Positions 49,867 to 59,816 are shown, numbered from the stretch's first letter. The stretch: 64,000 nt of DNA from Bacillus_CJ salitolerans (GCF_042680805.1 NZ_JBHUEM010000011.1:62001-126000); one strand, 5' to 3'. A program made the numbers and translations. Notes: a model not told the origin generated them from the sequence alone.

Positions 49867-50624
49867 TCAAGTGTTTCAATCGATAATGCTCTTGTTAAGA
49901 ACGCTGAAAAATGTGAGCGTCTTGTTGGGTTATTTGGTGAAAAGTACCCATTACTTCCTTTTGCAATGTCATGCTGCGAGATAATTTTAATAACCTCATA
50001 TCCTTCAGATCCCTCAAGAACATCCACATAAGGAATAAATTCATCCCCGTTATCCTGCAGGTCAAAGGCTCTTTGTAAAACAGTTGCCATATGAATTCGC
50101 TTCATCGGCGCTGTCGGCATAAAATTTCCATTACTCCCTTTAAATAGTCCAGCATCGTAAACGGTCATCACTACTTCTTCTGTCCAATGCCCACTTGGAA
50201 CATCGGTGAATACAGATTGATTCGTAGATTTAGGCAAATTAAGTGCTTTAATAAGCATCGAAGCTGCCTGATAACGAGAGATCTCATTTTCTGGATAAAA
50301 CTTCTTTTCTTCAGGGTAGCCTGAAATAATGCCTTTATTATATAAGTTCATAATTTCGATATAAGCCCAATACCCTTTTGGGACATCTTTAAATACAGTT
50401 GAGTTATTAATTTTTGCCTGTAATGATGCTATTTCCTTTTCAAGCTGTGCAGCTCGCTGGTCCACATCATTTACCTTCCTACTCGTATTGGAAAGCACAT
50501 TTTCGGACCATTCTACCGTAGCAATTTCATATCCTTCATTCGCACTCGTCTTTTCCTGTTCACAGCCAGCTAGGGCAAGCGAACATATTACACCAACTAG
50601 TAACAATAATAGTCTAGATCGCAT
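49845..50624 (-). CDS. Lipoprotein with three SLH domains
   Basis: The 259-residue protein starts MRSRLLLLLVGVICSLALAG followed by Cys, a clear lipobox, so it should be lipid-anchored. A short coiled coil (residues 50-75) is followed by three SLH domains: FKDVPKGYWAYIEIMNLYNK near 84, FTDVPSGHWTEEVVMTVY near 147 and YVDVLEGSEGYEVIKIISQ near 210. SLH domains bind pyruvylated secondary wall polymer. A lipid anchor plus SLH domains could bridge membrane and wall. GAAGGG lies before the ATG. It is 1 base from the murJ-like gene and probably cotranscribed with it. Confidence 0.9.
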   Translation of the reverse strand: MRSRLLLLLVGVICSLALAGCEQEKTSANEGYEIATVEWSENVLSNTSRKVNDVDQRAAQLEKEIASLQAKINNSTVFKDVPKGYWAYIEIMNLYNKGIISGYPEEKKFYPENEISRYQAASMLIKALNLPKSTNQSVFTDVPSGHWTEEVVMTVYDAGLFKGSNGNFMPTAPMKRIHMATVLQRAFDLQDNGDEFIPYVDVLEGSEGYEVIKIISQHDIAKGSNGYFSPNNPTRRSHFSAFLTRALSIETLETKEAAK

Positions 50625-50625
50625 C

Positions 50626-52149
50626 TTATATCCCTTCTCCCTTTACCCTTCTAAATTTCCCCTTTACCATTTCCCACTCCGGAAAACGGCATACTTTTAA
50701 CAGTATTAGATTTATACCAATAAGTAGGAGTCCACCAACGACAATCATCATCCATTCTGGTAATGGCAATAATACTTTTCTTGAAAACCAAATAATTGGC
50801 ACCAACATGCAATAAAATAAAAGGGTTTGCAATTGTTGTCGAGGTTTGTATTCTAACGTTAATTTTAACATGCTTTGGGCAAGGATTAATAGAAGGAATA
50901 AATTCACAATTGAACTAACCGTCGTTCCCAGGGCTATCGCACTAGCTCCGAGCTCGTCCAAATAATAGATAGAAATAAAGCTGTTTATCCCAAAAACTGA
51001 AATCACACTAAACAAAACTGGAAGTACAGAGCGTTCCATTGCATAAAAGAACCTTGTTACATAGGCAGTAGCTGCAAGTGAGAACATCGATAGGGAAAAA
51101 ATCATTAATAAAGGAGCTGTTAAGTCCGTTGACTCTTTCGTAAAGCTGCCATACTCAAACACCACGGTAATCACTTCTTTTGAATAAATAGCAATAAAAA
51201 TCGCGATTGGCCAAATTAGTAAACTAAGCCACCTTAAACCTTTTTGAAAGATTTCTTGTAATTCGTCTCCTCTGTTTTCTGCCACTTTTTTTGCTAATAA
51301 CGGATAGATAACGGTTGTGACCGCTGTTATCAAAATAATTTGTGGGAACTGAATGAGCTTGCCCGCATAATTAAGAGCTGAAATTGCCCCGTCCTGAAGG
51401 CTGGAGGCAAAGTAACGATGTAGTAAAAAGTAAAACTGAAGGGTTGCTCCTCCTAACATAATTGGAAACGCTAAACGAACAAGCTTCTGAAAGTCACCAT
51501 CAAGACTAAACTTTATCCCAAATTCAATTGGAGTAACCCCTTTAATCGAAAAGTAAAGAACGATAATTGCTAATAAAGATCCTATTACAGCACCTAGACC
51601 ATAGGCTGATACACCGATAATGGGCACGAATAGTAGCACCATTACAATAAATACAGCATTATTAATGAATGTAGAAAGGGCTGCGACCTTAAATTTATTA
51701 TGAAGATTTAATATTCCAGAAAACCAAATTGTAAATAACATACACACGGTGGTTGGAGCCATCCAGTATAAAAGATTTTTTGTTACGGTTCGTTCTTCTA
51801 TTGTGAAGCCAGGAAATAGCATCGAGATGATTTGATCTGTAAATACGAACAAAGAAATGATGACTATTATAGAAAGAAAGCTCAGTAAAGAAAAGACATT
51901 TTTCACTAAACTGTTCTTTGCTTTCTCCCCTGTCATTTTTGAGTAAATAGAGATAAAGGCAGTCGTTAAAGCTCCGCCTACCACAATATTTAAAAAGGTT
52001 GGTATCGTGTAGGCGGTAATGATGCTATCCGCTAGATAGGATGTACCAAATTGAAAACCAATGACGATTTCTCTAGCGAATCCGAGCAATCTCCCTAGCA
52101 TGTTGATAACTACAACAGCCCCAATTATTTTCATTACGTTTAATTGCAT
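50626..52149 (-). CDS. MurJ/MviN-family lipid II flippase
   Basis: The 507-residue polytopic protein (about 14 membrane segments) is of the MviN/MurJ family: GRLLGFAREIVIGFQFGTS near residue 20, NIVVGGALTTAFISIYSKM near 55, and GKLIQFPQIILITAVTTVIYPLLAKKVAENRG (in pieces) near 265-295. MurJ moves lipid-linked cell-wall precursors across the membrane. B. subtilis-type genomes often have several members, and this one lies among surface glycan genes, so it might flip a different undecaprenyl-linked oligosaccharide. It lies between the family 4 glycosyltransferase and the SLH lipoprotein genes. Confidence 0.88.
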   Translation of the reverse strand: MQLNVMKIIGAVVVINMLGRLLGFAREIVIGFQFGTSYLADSIITAYTIPTFLNIVVGGALTTAFISIYSKMTGEKAKNSLVKNVFSLLSFLSIIVIISLFVFTDQIISMLFPGFTIEERTVTKNLLYWMAPTTVCMLFTIWFSGILNLHNKFKVAALSTFINNAVFIVMVLLFVPIIGVSAYGLGAVIGSLLAIIVLYFSIKGVTPIEFGIKFSLDGDFQKLVRLAFPIMLGGATLQFYFLLHRYFASSLQDGAISALNYAGKLIQFPQIILITAVTTVIYPLLAKKVAENRGDELQEIFQKGLRWLSLLIWPIAIFIAIYSKEVITVVFEYGSFTKESTDLTAPLLMIFSLSMFSLAATAYVTRFFYAMERSVLPVLFSVISVFGINSFISIYYLDELGASAIALGTTVSSIVNLFLLLILAQSMLKLTLEYKPRQQLQTLLFYCMLVPIIWFSRKVLLPLPEWMMIVVGGLLLIGINLILLKVCRFPEWEMVKGKFRRVKGEGI

Positions 52150-52162
52150 ATTGTCACGTTCC

Positions 52163-53245
52163 TTACGTGTATAGCTTTATCACTCTGTCTAAAAGAACTT
52201 TTTGATCATTTTCTTCAGCACATTTTAGCCCACTTTGTATCAACCTGTTTTTTAAGCCTTCATCCCGTAACACTTGATCAATGCCTTTAAAAAGTGAGTG
52301 AGGATTCTTAGGTTCTACTAGCACCCCGCGGTCCTGTTGCAATAGATAGGTTAGCCCCCCAACATTTGAGCCTACCACAGGAGTACCGCAAGCCATTGCT
52401 TCAACTGCTACTAATCCAAAACCTTCAATATAAGAAGGTAAGACAAACACATCGCTCGCAGCCATCCACTTTGCTACTTCAGCTTGACTTTTTTGTTCAT
52501 GAATATGGATATCTTTGATATCACTTTGGTCTACAGCTAAAATCATTTCGTTAAAAAACCCCTCATGTTTCACTGGTCCTATGAAATGAAGCTGAGCATT
52601 TGGGTGATTTTCTTTAACTTTCGAAAACGCTTTGATTAACTCGAGGATTCCTTTTTCTTGTATATAATTACCGACAAACAGTACGACTGGTCCTTCATCT
52701 ATACGTAACTCTTTCCGAAGAGTTTTCTTATCTTGCGGCTTGAATACCTCTCGATTCACACCCATATTAATAATTGAAACTTTATCCTTACGTATCCCAA
52801 AGCTTTCATGAATTTCATCATGCAGACCTTGTCCAACTGCAATGATTTCATCTGCTTCCTCTAGGATATATCTCGTCCAATTACGAATTCGTGCATTTTT
52901 CTTTGCCATTTTATCAATATCTCCACCATGTGCGGTAATAATCATCTTCGTTTTGAATAGCCGTTTATGTAAAAGAGCTAGTAATCCACTAGGAAACACG
53001 TAATGTGCGTGAACAAAATCATATGTTTTTCCTTTAGGTAAGTTCATAATAAAGTCTAGTAGCCATCGAGAGTATTTCATGAGTACATGCTTCTTACCAG
53101 CCTTCGGATTCGAAACCGAAACAACATCAATTTCAATCCCTCTTTCTCTTAGAGCTTCCACCTGGTTTTTCACAAATATCCCAAAGGTTCTTGCTTGTTC
53201 ACTTGGATACATATTACTAATAACTAATCCCTTTAATTTTCTCAC
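52163..53245 (-). CDS. Family 4 glycosyltransferase (TuaC-like)
   Basis: The 360-residue GT-B enzyme has LVISNMYPSEQARTFGIFVK at the N-terminus, FVHAHYVFPSGLLALL near 80, IITAHGGDIDKMAK near 103, VVLFVGNYIQEKGILELIKAF near 195 and PSYIEGFGLVAVEAMACGTPVVG near 275 with the E(x7)E pair. It resembles TuaC and similar teichuronic or exopolysaccharide transferases. The start is GTG with AGAGGTG upstream. It is 13 bases from the murJ-like gene and may build the lipid-linked sugar that the flippase exports. The donor is unknown. Confidence 0.88.
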   Translation of the reverse strand: MRKLKGLVISNMYPSEQARTFGIFVKNQVEALRERGIEIDVVSVSNPKAGKKHVLMKYSRWLLDFIMNLPKGKTYDFVHAHYVFPSGLLALLHKRLFKTKMIITAHGGDIDKMAKKNARIRNWTRYILEEADEIIAVGQGLHDEIHESFGIRKDKVSIINMGVNREVFKPQDKKTLRKELRIDEGPVVLFVGNYIQEKGILELIKAFSKVKENHPNAQLHFIGPVKHEGFFNEMILAVDQSDIKDIHIHEQKSQAEVAKWMAASDVFVLPSYIEGFGLVAVEAMACGTPVVGSNVGGLTYLLQQDRGVLVEPKNPHSLFKGIDQVLRDEGLKNRLIQSGLKCAEENDQKVLLDRVIKLYT

Positions 53246-53435
53246 CTTTACACCTCTTACATGTCACTTTATCTCTCTACTTTAAAACATTGAAAATGTA
53301 AATGATTACATTCATCGAGCATTAACATTTTCTTTATCATATCATAGTTATTTCCATTATTAGAATTTGGGTATAACTGATGAACCTTTATGAGAATTAA
53401 TACTATTTTCATCCACTATTTTTGAGTGGTTCTTC

Positions 53436-53464
53436 CCAAACAAAAACGGGCAAAAATGCCCGTT
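53436..53464 (-). terminator. Intrinsic terminator of the SLH amidase gene
   Basis: Arms AACGGGCA (53445-53452) and TGCCCGTT (53457-53464) with a 4-base loop overlap the stop, followed on the minus strand by TTTTTG. The rest of the gap to the glycosyltransferase gene (53246-53435) shows no clear gene. Confidence 0.85.
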
Positions 53465-55076
53465 ATTTTTCATAGTACAATTTAATACCGTTATAGATCG
53501 CTTCGGCAAAGATGTTTACATACTCATCAGATTTTAGCTTATTGGCATCCTCTTCATTCGTAAGGAAGCCTAGTTCTACTAACACGCTCGGGATGTCATT
53601 ATTTCGGATAACATAGAAGCCTTTATCTTTAATCCCTCGGTTCTCCATTTTTGCCATCGCAACAATTTGACTTTGAATTTCAGAAGCCAGCTTCTTACTT
53701 TCATCAGGGTTATTGTTTTCTGATGTATCGTAGTAAGTTTCAGTCCCTTTTATATCCTTATTATCAACTGCATTGGAGTGAATACTAATAAATGCATCCG
53801 CAAAGTGACCTTTTGCAAAGTCAACACGCTCTTGAAGCGAAAGGAACGTATCATCGTTTCTTGTCATAATCACAGTTGCTTCATCCTTTTTCAGCATCTC
53901 ATTCAACTTTTGTGCGATTTTTATGACGATATCTTTTTCCTGAGCATTGTTCGCAATAGCACCTGGATCCTTTCCGCCGTGTCCAGCATCAATGACGATA
54001 ATTCTTCCTTGAAGTGGGTTTGATAACCCATTTTGTTTAATGTAGTGTTTATGAATATACCCAATTTGGTTATTATACTTAATTTGTAGCCAGTATCCAA
54101 CTGAACCATACACATCTACTTTTTGCCCATTCGAAAGTGTACCAATCACGGCACTAGCTGTCGAAGGAAGGGACCGTATGTTAAGAGAAGATTTAGCCGT
54201 CACCGTTCCAGTTCCTGAAAGTGGACCAAGAACATTTACTCGAAATTCTTCATTCAGTGTTCTGGATAAAAAGATCGAAAATTGAGCACGACTAATGTTA
54301 GATTCGGGTAAGTATTTACCATTACTACCAATCGTAATTCCTTCATTAAAAAGTGTCGTAATGTAAGGTGATGCCCAATGGTCGGACTGTACATCTAAAA
54401 AAATCGATGAAGCTTTAGCTTCGGATGCTACATACGTATTTTCCAAACTAAACCCATTTACTAAAATTTTACTCATTTGTGAACGTTTCAGCGTATCATT
54501 TGGACCAAAATTCCCGTTTTGATATCCACTGATTATTCCTAATGCATAGGCTCTTTCAATGTAACCTGATGCCCAGTGATCTAGAGGAACATCTTTAAAG
54601 CTCGACTCTGTTACGATGAGCTGTTCTGCACCTAATGCCTCAACAATCATTTTGGCTGCCTGGGCTCTCGTTACATCATTAAATGGATAAAAAACACGTT
54701 CTCCATTTAAATCATATCCCATGATAATTGCCATGGAGCTTAAATAGGAAATCTCACGAAATGCAAAGAAATCTGATGCGACATCAGCATAATTAACCGT
54801 TACTTCTTTTCCACTTGGAGTAGGGTTAGATTCTTCTGTTTCCTCACTTGAACTAGTATCAGAAGATTCTTCATTCTCCCCTTGTTCTGTCTCATTCTCA
54901 TCTGGATTTTCTTCGGATACATTCTCGTCTCCAGGAGCTTCTACTTCAGAGCCCGGAGGATTATTTTCACCTGATCCGTCAGATGGATTTGATGAGGTGT
55001 CAGCCACTGCAACAAAGGCAAACAAGAAGAACGACAAAAAGCAACACAAAATACTCGGGATGACTTTTTTCGACAT
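53463..55076 (-). CDS. N-acetylmuramoyl-L-alanine amidase with SLH and SH3 domains
   Basis: The 537-residue exported protein has, in order: a signal peptide (VIPSILCCFLSFFLFAFVAV), an acidic Ser/Glu/Asn linker (residues 30-95), three SLH repeats (EISYLSSMAIIMGYDLNG, FKDVPLDHWASGYIERAY, VQSDHWASPYITTLF), an SH3b domain (SSLNIRSLPSTASAVIGTL) and an Amidase_3 domain (IVIDAGHGGKDPGAIANN with zinc His and Glu, SIHSNAVDN, VLVELGFLTNEEDANKL). It should be held on the wall by SLH domains and cut the amide between MurNAc and L-Ala. The frame opens at 55097, but AAAGGAG is before the ATG at 55076. Confidence 0.94.
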   Translation of the reverse strand: MSKKVIPSILCCFLSFFLFAFVAVADTSSNPSDGSGENNPPGSEVEAPGDENVSEENPDENETEQGENEESSDTSSSEETEESNPTPSGKEVTVNYADVASDFFAFREISYLSSMAIIMGYDLNGERVFYPFNDVTRAQAAKMIVEALGAEQLIVTESSFKDVPLDHWASGYIERAYALGIISGYQNGNFGPNDTLKRSQMSKILVNGFSLENTYVASEAKASSIFLDVQSDHWASPYITTLFNEGITIGSNGKYLPESNISRAQFSIFLSRTLNEEFRVNVLGPLSGTGTVTAKSSLNIRSLPSTASAVIGTLSNGQKVDVYGSVGYWLQIKYNNQIGYIHKHYIKQNGLSNPLQGRIIVIDAGHGGKDPGAIANNAQEKDIVIKIAQKLNEMLKKDEATVIMTRNDDTFLSLQERVDFAKGHFADAFISIHSNAVDNKDIKGTETYYDTSENNNPDESKKLASEIQSQIVAMAKMENRGIKDKGFYVIRNNDIPSVLVELGFLTNEEDANKLKSDEYVNIFAEAIYNGIKLYYEK

Positions 55077-55097
55077 TCGGGTTACTCCTTTCAACAA

Positions 55098-55560
55098 ATT
55101 CCGTCAGACATAGTACTAGCTTACCATGTCCTCCCCTATAATTCTATCGTTTTTCTACCGAACCTTTTTCCTATTTTCATAGTCTATAGCTCTTAAAGAG
55201 CCAGCTATAGTAGAAGTTATTTTTCACTGGGTCATACAAAATGCAAGTAGTCACCCTTCTGTATTCAACAAAGCGCACCGTATTATGGATCAGCAGTCTC
55301 TGATGATATGAAGTAAATTCACTCATTAAATAAAATAAGAATGAACGATTTGGCTTTGATCTGATAAGAATGTATTTTTAATACACTTGCTTTGGTTACG
55401 ACTGCGATTACACTTCTTTGCTTCTAACTTGCTAGTGATATGGAAAAACCTGCTTTTTATGTATAAAGCTCCATCATTTGATATTTTGAATTTTTTCGAT
55501 GAAGCTTGGATTACTTTTTGAGGAATAATTACAATATAGACATGTAAAGTTTGCCTTTTT
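55098..55560. other. Upstream region of the amidase gene
   Basis: These roughly 460 bases hold no convincing open frame. A nested palindrome at 55184-55210 (CTATAGCT and AGCTATAG around CTCTT-AA-AGAG) lies 108-134 bases before the amidase start and could be an operator or a small hairpin. Confidence 0.35.
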
Positions 55561-55576
55561 TATCATTATAGAAATC

Positions 55577-55752
55577 CATCGGCAACTTTGTTGATTTTAT
55601 CAGCAACTTATTGAAATTTATCAGCAACTTCCTAAGTTTATCGTCAACTTTTGAATTTTATCATCAACTATCTTGTTTATCAGCAACTTTATATGGTTTA
55701 TCAGCAACTTATGATAGTTTATCGGTAACTAACCTTGGTTTATCAGCAAATA
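55577..55752. repeat. Array of nine short motifs (TTTATCAGCAACTT) with a period of about 20.5 bp
   Basis: Nine related copies of TTTATCAGCAACTT (variants TCGGCAACT, TCGTCAACT, TCATCAACT, TCGGTAACT, TCAGCAAAT) are separated by 6-7 unrelated bases. The CAAC element begins at 55583, 55604, 55625, 55645, 55665, 55684, 55705, 55726 and 55747, a spacing of 19-21 bases, or two turns of the helix. Only the core is conserved, so it is not a simple tandem duplication. It lies between the M14 gene terminator and the amidase upstream region. A similar array with a different core is found at 60424. Confidence 0.85.
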
Positions 55753-55769
55753 TAATAACTAAAGCCTCA

Positions 55770-55856
55770 GCTCAGCAAATATTCCTTATTTGACCTCAAG
55801 TAGGAGGAATGACAAATATCGTCTCCTTTTCATCTTGGCCGGGAGCTGGAACCTGG
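55770..55856. repeat. Shortened copy of the palindromic intergenic element at 63140
   Basis: The stretch shares AGCAAATATTCCT, TATTTGACCTCAAG and GGGAGCTGGA with the complete element at 63140-63272, in the same order, but lacks the central hairpin. It appears to be a deletion derivative. Confidence 0.6.
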
Positions 55857-55869
55857 TTAATGCCTTCCT

Positions 55870-55906
55870 TTAAAAAAAAGAATCTCCCTCCTAAAAGGAA
55901 GATTCT
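55870..55906 (-). terminator. Intrinsic terminator after the M14 carboxypeptidase segment
   Basis: Arms AGAATCTCCC (55879-55888) and GGAAGATTCT (55897-55906) pair with one mismatch, followed on the minus strand by eight T residues. Confidence 0.85.
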
Positions 55907-55916
55907 CACCAAACTA

Positions 55917-56735
55917 CTATCTACTCTTAGCTTCATGGGCTAGCATGAGACCAACTGTGTTATTTTGGGTCCAGATTTTGTCGTAATTCTCAAGTGGAAT
56001 AGGTCTCGGACCAACGTGTGGTGACAGTTCTGGAGTGTAGGCAGGATTTTTTTGATTGGATATAAACCAATCCGTATACCCTCCACCGCTAGGATTTGAG
56101 ACCGGATCTACGAGACGATAGCCAGTTTTCGTTTCGAGCATTTTACCTATGTGGAAATCTCTATCCTTCTGAGCCCCCGATTGATGGAAATGCCAAAAAA
56201 TGATTTCACCTGAAGAATGGTACGAAACAGCTGTTTTAAACTTATGTTTTAGGGTGAAATCTACAAGTGCTTTCGTTTCTGGTTCACTTAATGGAGCAGG
56301 TCCTTTGTAATTCTGCGGGGAAGGCTTTCCAGGATCGTGACGAATGCTTTCCCATTTGGCAGGATATTGACGATTCAAATCTACACCTCGAATATTTGCT
56401 TTCCAGGCGGAAAAATCCGTACTCCCATTATTTAGTTTTAAAACTTGTGATGGATTACGTGCACTTGTATATCCTTTTTGAACAAGTGTAACCCCATCAG
56501 GGTTTACCATTGGGACAAACCAGATGCTCACTTCGTTAAGGACCTCGTAAACATCGTAGCCGCTATAAGGTTCCTTTGTTTTGTAATGATAGGAGTATAC
56601 ATCTAGCATTTCCATGACCAGATTGGACGTCATATGTTCTCTTGCGTGATGAGAACCATTAATAAAGATCTCTTTATCCCCTTTTCCAAGCTTAATCGCA
56701 TATAGATTACGTCCATCAACTGATTTCCCAATCAC
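55917..56735 (-). pseudogene. M14 zinc carboxypeptidase segment, cut off from the glycosidase gene by a frameshift
   Basis: The 272-residue frame has the M14 metallo-carboxypeptidase motifs FINGSHHAREHMTSNLV near residue 28 (zinc HxxE), MVNPDGVTLVQKG near 75, GVDLNRQYPAKW near 116, VSYHSSGEIIFW near 169 (zinc His) and YTPELSPHVGPRP near 245 (catalytic Glu). These are peptidases that can cleave cell-wall stem peptides. It has no start or RBS of its own: GTG 56735 lies inside the domain. Removing one C from the CCC near 56757 joins it in frame to the preceding reading frame, which already ends in the N-terminal piece of the same domain. I therefore regard it as the 3' part of one broken gene. 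Confidence 0.85.
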
Positions 56736-56751
56736 TTCGTACTGAAGGAAG

Positions 56752-59613
56752 TCAGGGATACACCATGCTCAATAGTCTAATATCACTTTCCATTTGATCA
56801 TACGTATAGACTTGTTTTGGCCTTACAATGCTATGGGCCGTCGTTTTAATTAAGCCGGTATTTGTAATTGTTCTATAAATAAACGCACTAAATTGACCAC
56901 GATTAACGGATTCGTTTGGACTAAATGTACCATCCGCACGTCCAGTTGTAATATTATTTGCTGCAAGTGCTGAAATTTCATGATAAGCCCAGTGGCTCTT
57001 TGGTACGTCTTTAAACGTCTTTGGTGCAGTTCCACCTAATGAGTAGGCTCTCTGAAGAATTTTCGCCATTTGGGCTCTTGTTAAGTACCCCTCTCCATCG
57101 AACGTACCATTGTCTTTTCCTGTAATGAGCCCTTCGTCTACTACCGTTGCAATCACATCATAGTAGAGATGATTAGGAGTGACATCCTTAAGACCAGGGT
57201 TTGGCCTGTTTTTTGTATTTAAGTTTAATACCTTCGCCAATATCAGGGCAGCATGAGATCTCTTAAGCGGTTGCCCAGGCTTGAATGTACCATCCTGATA
57301 ACCACTTATTATGCCTTTGTTGAAGATGTAAAGGACCTCTTTTTGAGCCCAAAATGTAGAATCAATATCTTTAAATTGCTGTTCCACATGCTTGTTGCTA
57401 TAAACCGCTTGCAGCTGATCGAAATATAAGGTTCCTTTCCCTTGTCTTTCCTTATAAGCTTCTGCTACGTATATTTGTTTAAACTTTATCGGCAAGGCAA
57501 TATCTGTCGGTAAAACTGCTTCAGCATATTTCCAACCAGACCAGTTCAATCCACCTTCTTCAGTAAAATTAATCGTGTGCTCTTGTCCGCTTCCATCAAC
57601 AATTTTTCCTCGTAACCAGTGGTTTTTCGCATCACCATATACCCATACTCCTAGTTTCTGAGGCTTTCCTAATAAAGTAATCGGATTTACGGCTGAAATA
57701 TAAGAAGCAGCAATCCCTTCTTCACCGACTGAAAAGTCATACGAAAGCTTCGCTGAGCCTGCACCTTGACGGAATGGCTCTGACTTGGTGCTTCTCGTTA
57801 AGGTCGATCCAGCACGAATGTTTTCATTACGCCAATTTTGCATTGTATCAAAGGAGTCAATAAGTTCTGAATTAACTCCTACTTTTACAGGTATACTAAC
57901 AGTGTTAGAACCAATCGTTGCAATAATCTTACCTTCAGCTTTTCCTTGGCTAGAAGTGAAAACACCATTATTCGTGATAGTCCCGATATTTCCTTCTACC
58001 TTCCATGAAACTAAGGAAGTATCATAAATGATTGGCTGTCCGTTAGGGTCAGATGCCTGGGTTTTTAATGTTACAGTTTGCCCTTCTCCCATAACAAGTG
58101 ATGGGATATTTAATTTAAAATTATCGATTTTTTCAACAACACTTAATGGTAAGTCTTTTGTTGCACTGCCATAAGTAACTTTAATGGTGCCTGTACCCGC
58201 TTGAGTTGCTGTAAATTTCGTCCCATTAAAGTTGCCTAAGCTACTAGAAATGGATAGTTTGCTAGCATCATATTTTAATGGATTGTAATATTGATCTAGC
58301 ACATATTTTAACGACACATCAATAGATGTACCTTTTAGTACTTTTCCATTCGGAATAGATAATCCTATGTGTGTTTCTTTTCCATATGGAGCTGTACTTA
58401 CAGCCTGTAAAATAGTTGAAACCGCTCGTTCTCTCCCATCTGAAGGAGAATTGGCTAATGTTGCATAGTGGGCACCATAACGACGAGTAGCAAGTGTTGT
58501 AGAGCCACCTCCATCTAGATTAATAGCGCGGTTTACTCCAAGACTAACGAGGTACTCAGCAAACTCGGTAAGATTCATTCCCGTACTATAACCTGGCTGA
58601 CGTCCGTCAACTGTTACGAAAAATACCTTACTCCCTGTTGCATCCATCGCAACGGCTGTTCTTGGCGCTCTCTCTTTCGCTCTCGAGCTGTTTGTATCCA
58701 TTGAAATCTGAACTTTTCCATCTCTAACAAGCATCGGTCCACTTGCTAGCATAAACTTAGCATTGTTCCACTTATCATCGATTGAAATTTTTACTGAGAT
58801 TGGATCACCAACTTTAATCCCGGTTAGCGTACTTGGAAGATTACCTTGGACAGATACAACAAATTGATTTTCCATGATTAACGTATTTGTTGTGTCACCC
58901 TTTGGACGAATTTTTACAACTTGCCCAGATAGTACATCACCGAATTGAAGTGGTTCACGAATAGGAGTAGCGCTTTGAATCACAAATTCTGTTCCATACT
59001 CGTTTGTGTTTGTTTGAAAACTTGAGTGATTACTTCTTGTATAAAGAATCGTTTCTTCAGCAGCTCGTTCCTTGTTAATACCATGGATCTTATGAACATT
59101 GCCTGCTGCTTCCATATTAATGCTTAAGTTAAAGGAGTCAATTTGAGCTCTTCCGTCTTTATTGATTCCAAAAGCTATCGGCTGGTTTACATACTGACTT
59201 GAATCCTTTGCTGTAAAACCACCGTTGATAATGCTGTTATTTTGAGCAATTAAATACATCGGTAATCTGTTATTTGTGTAATAAAAGGAACCATTTATCG
59301 CCCCAACAACATGATGGGAATCCTTACTATTCGCTTTCGCTTGACTAGTTGTCGTTTTTAAAGACGATATCGGATTTGGTATCCCAAGCTTAACCTCTGT
59401 ATAAGGATCTAGTAGATTCATTTCTAGAACCCTAAATGATTGAGTCGTATTTTGATAGACTTGATTTTTATACGTGACACCTGGTGAAACAATATACTGT
59501 TCCTTCGTTATCGGTGTCTCCGCTGCTGCTACAGCAGGTAGTGGTGGCAATAGGCTTACGAATAACTGAGCGACAATTAATACGATGAAAAGACGTTGAA
59601 AGATAAATTTCAT
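56752..59613 (-). CDS. Exported phosphodiester glycosidase with Ig-like and SLH domains (5' part of a frameshifted gene)
   Basis: The 953-residue product has a signal peptide (IVLIVAQLFVSLLPPLPAVA) and a NAGPA/DUF2233 phosphodiester glycosidase domain: GAINGSFYYTNNRLPMY near residue 103, RTAVAMDATGSKVFFVTVDG near 320 and AINLDGGGSTTLATRR near 360. Ig-like stretches follow (about 400-590), then a beta-sandwich (DSFDTMQNWRNENI), then three SLH domains (FKDIDSTFWAQKEVLYIF near 745, a second with LKDVTPNHLYYDVIATV, a third with FKDVPKSHWAYHEISAL). The last residues PKQVYTYDQMESDIRLL belong to the M14 domain of the next frame. The intact product would have about 1,230 residues. CGGAGG precedes the ATG. 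It acts outside the cell on the wall. Confidence 0.88.
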   Translation of the reverse strand: MKFIFQRLFIVLIVAQLFVSLLPPLPAVAAAETPITKEQYIVSPGVTYKNQVYQNTTQSFRVLEMNLLDPYTEVKLGIPNPISSLKTTTSQAKANSKDSHHVVGAINGSFYYTNNRLPMYLIAQNNSIINGGFTAKDSSQYVNQPIAFGINKDGRAQIDSFNLSINMEAAGNVHKIHGINKERAAEETILYTRSNHSSFQTNTNEYGTEFVIQSATPIREPLQFGDVLSGQVVKIRPKGDTTNTLIMENQFVVSVQGNLPSTLTGIKVGDPISVKISIDDKWNNAKFMLASGPMLVRDGKVQISMDTNSSRAKERAPRTAVAMDATGSKVFFVTVDGRQPGYSTGMNLTEFAEYLVSLGVNRAINLDGGGSTTLATRRYGAHYATLANSPSDGRERAVSTILQAVSTAPYGKETHIGLSIPNGKVLKGTSIDVSLKYVLDQYYNPLKYDASKLSISSSLGNFNGTKFTATQAGTGTIKVTYGSATKDLPLSVVEKIDNFKLNIPSLVMGEGQTVTLKTQASDPNGQPIIYDTSLVSWKVEGNIGTITNNGVFTSSQGKAEGKIIATIGSNTVSIPVKVGVNSELIDSFDTMQNWRNENIRAGSTLTRSTKSEPFRQGAGSAKLSYDFSVGEEGIAASYISAVNPITLLGKPQKLGVWVYGDAKNHWLRGKIVDGSGQEHTINFTEEGGLNWSGWKYAEAVLPTDIALPIKFKQIYVAEAYKERQGKGTLYFDQLQAVYSNKHVEQQFKDIDSTFWAQKEVLYIFNKGIISGYQDGTFKPGQPLKRSHAALILAKVLNLNTKNRPNPGLKDVTPNHLYYDVIATVVDEGLITGKDNGTFDGEGYLTRAQMAKILQRAYSLGGTAPKTFKDVPKSHWAYHEISALAANNITTGRADGTFSPNESVNRGQFSAFIYRTITNTGLIKTTAHSIVRPKQVYTYDQMESDIRLLSMVYP

Positions 59614-59785
59614 AGTTCCTCCGTAGCTCCCTTTGTTGTAATTCTTTCTCTAGTCTAACATTCTATCATTTTTCGTTAGTGAATCACACAACAAAAAGTC
59701 TCATATTTTTACATTTTTTTCTGCCCATTAATAAGACGATTGTTTCAGCCGTTTTGTTTCATCAAAATTTGCTGAGTATTTTTCA

Positions 59786-59815
59786 TTGACAGGTAAAGAA
59801 GATATGTATTATTAT
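59786..59815 (+). promoter_or_regulatory. SigA promoter of yceI
   Basis: A perfect TTGACA (59786-59791), 18 bases and TATTAT (59810-59815) lie about 75 bases before the yceI start. Confidence 0.75.
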
Positions 59816-59816
59816 T

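Noticed and set aside
55577..55752. Possible CRISPR array
   Set aside because: The conserved part is only about 14 bases with 6-7-base spacers, and copies vary. CRISPR repeats and spacers are each over 20 bases. No cas genes in the window.
56850..57035. Short minus-strand frame inside the SLH region
   Set aside because: Alternative frame of the glycosidase-SLH gene, with low-complexity content and no start signal.
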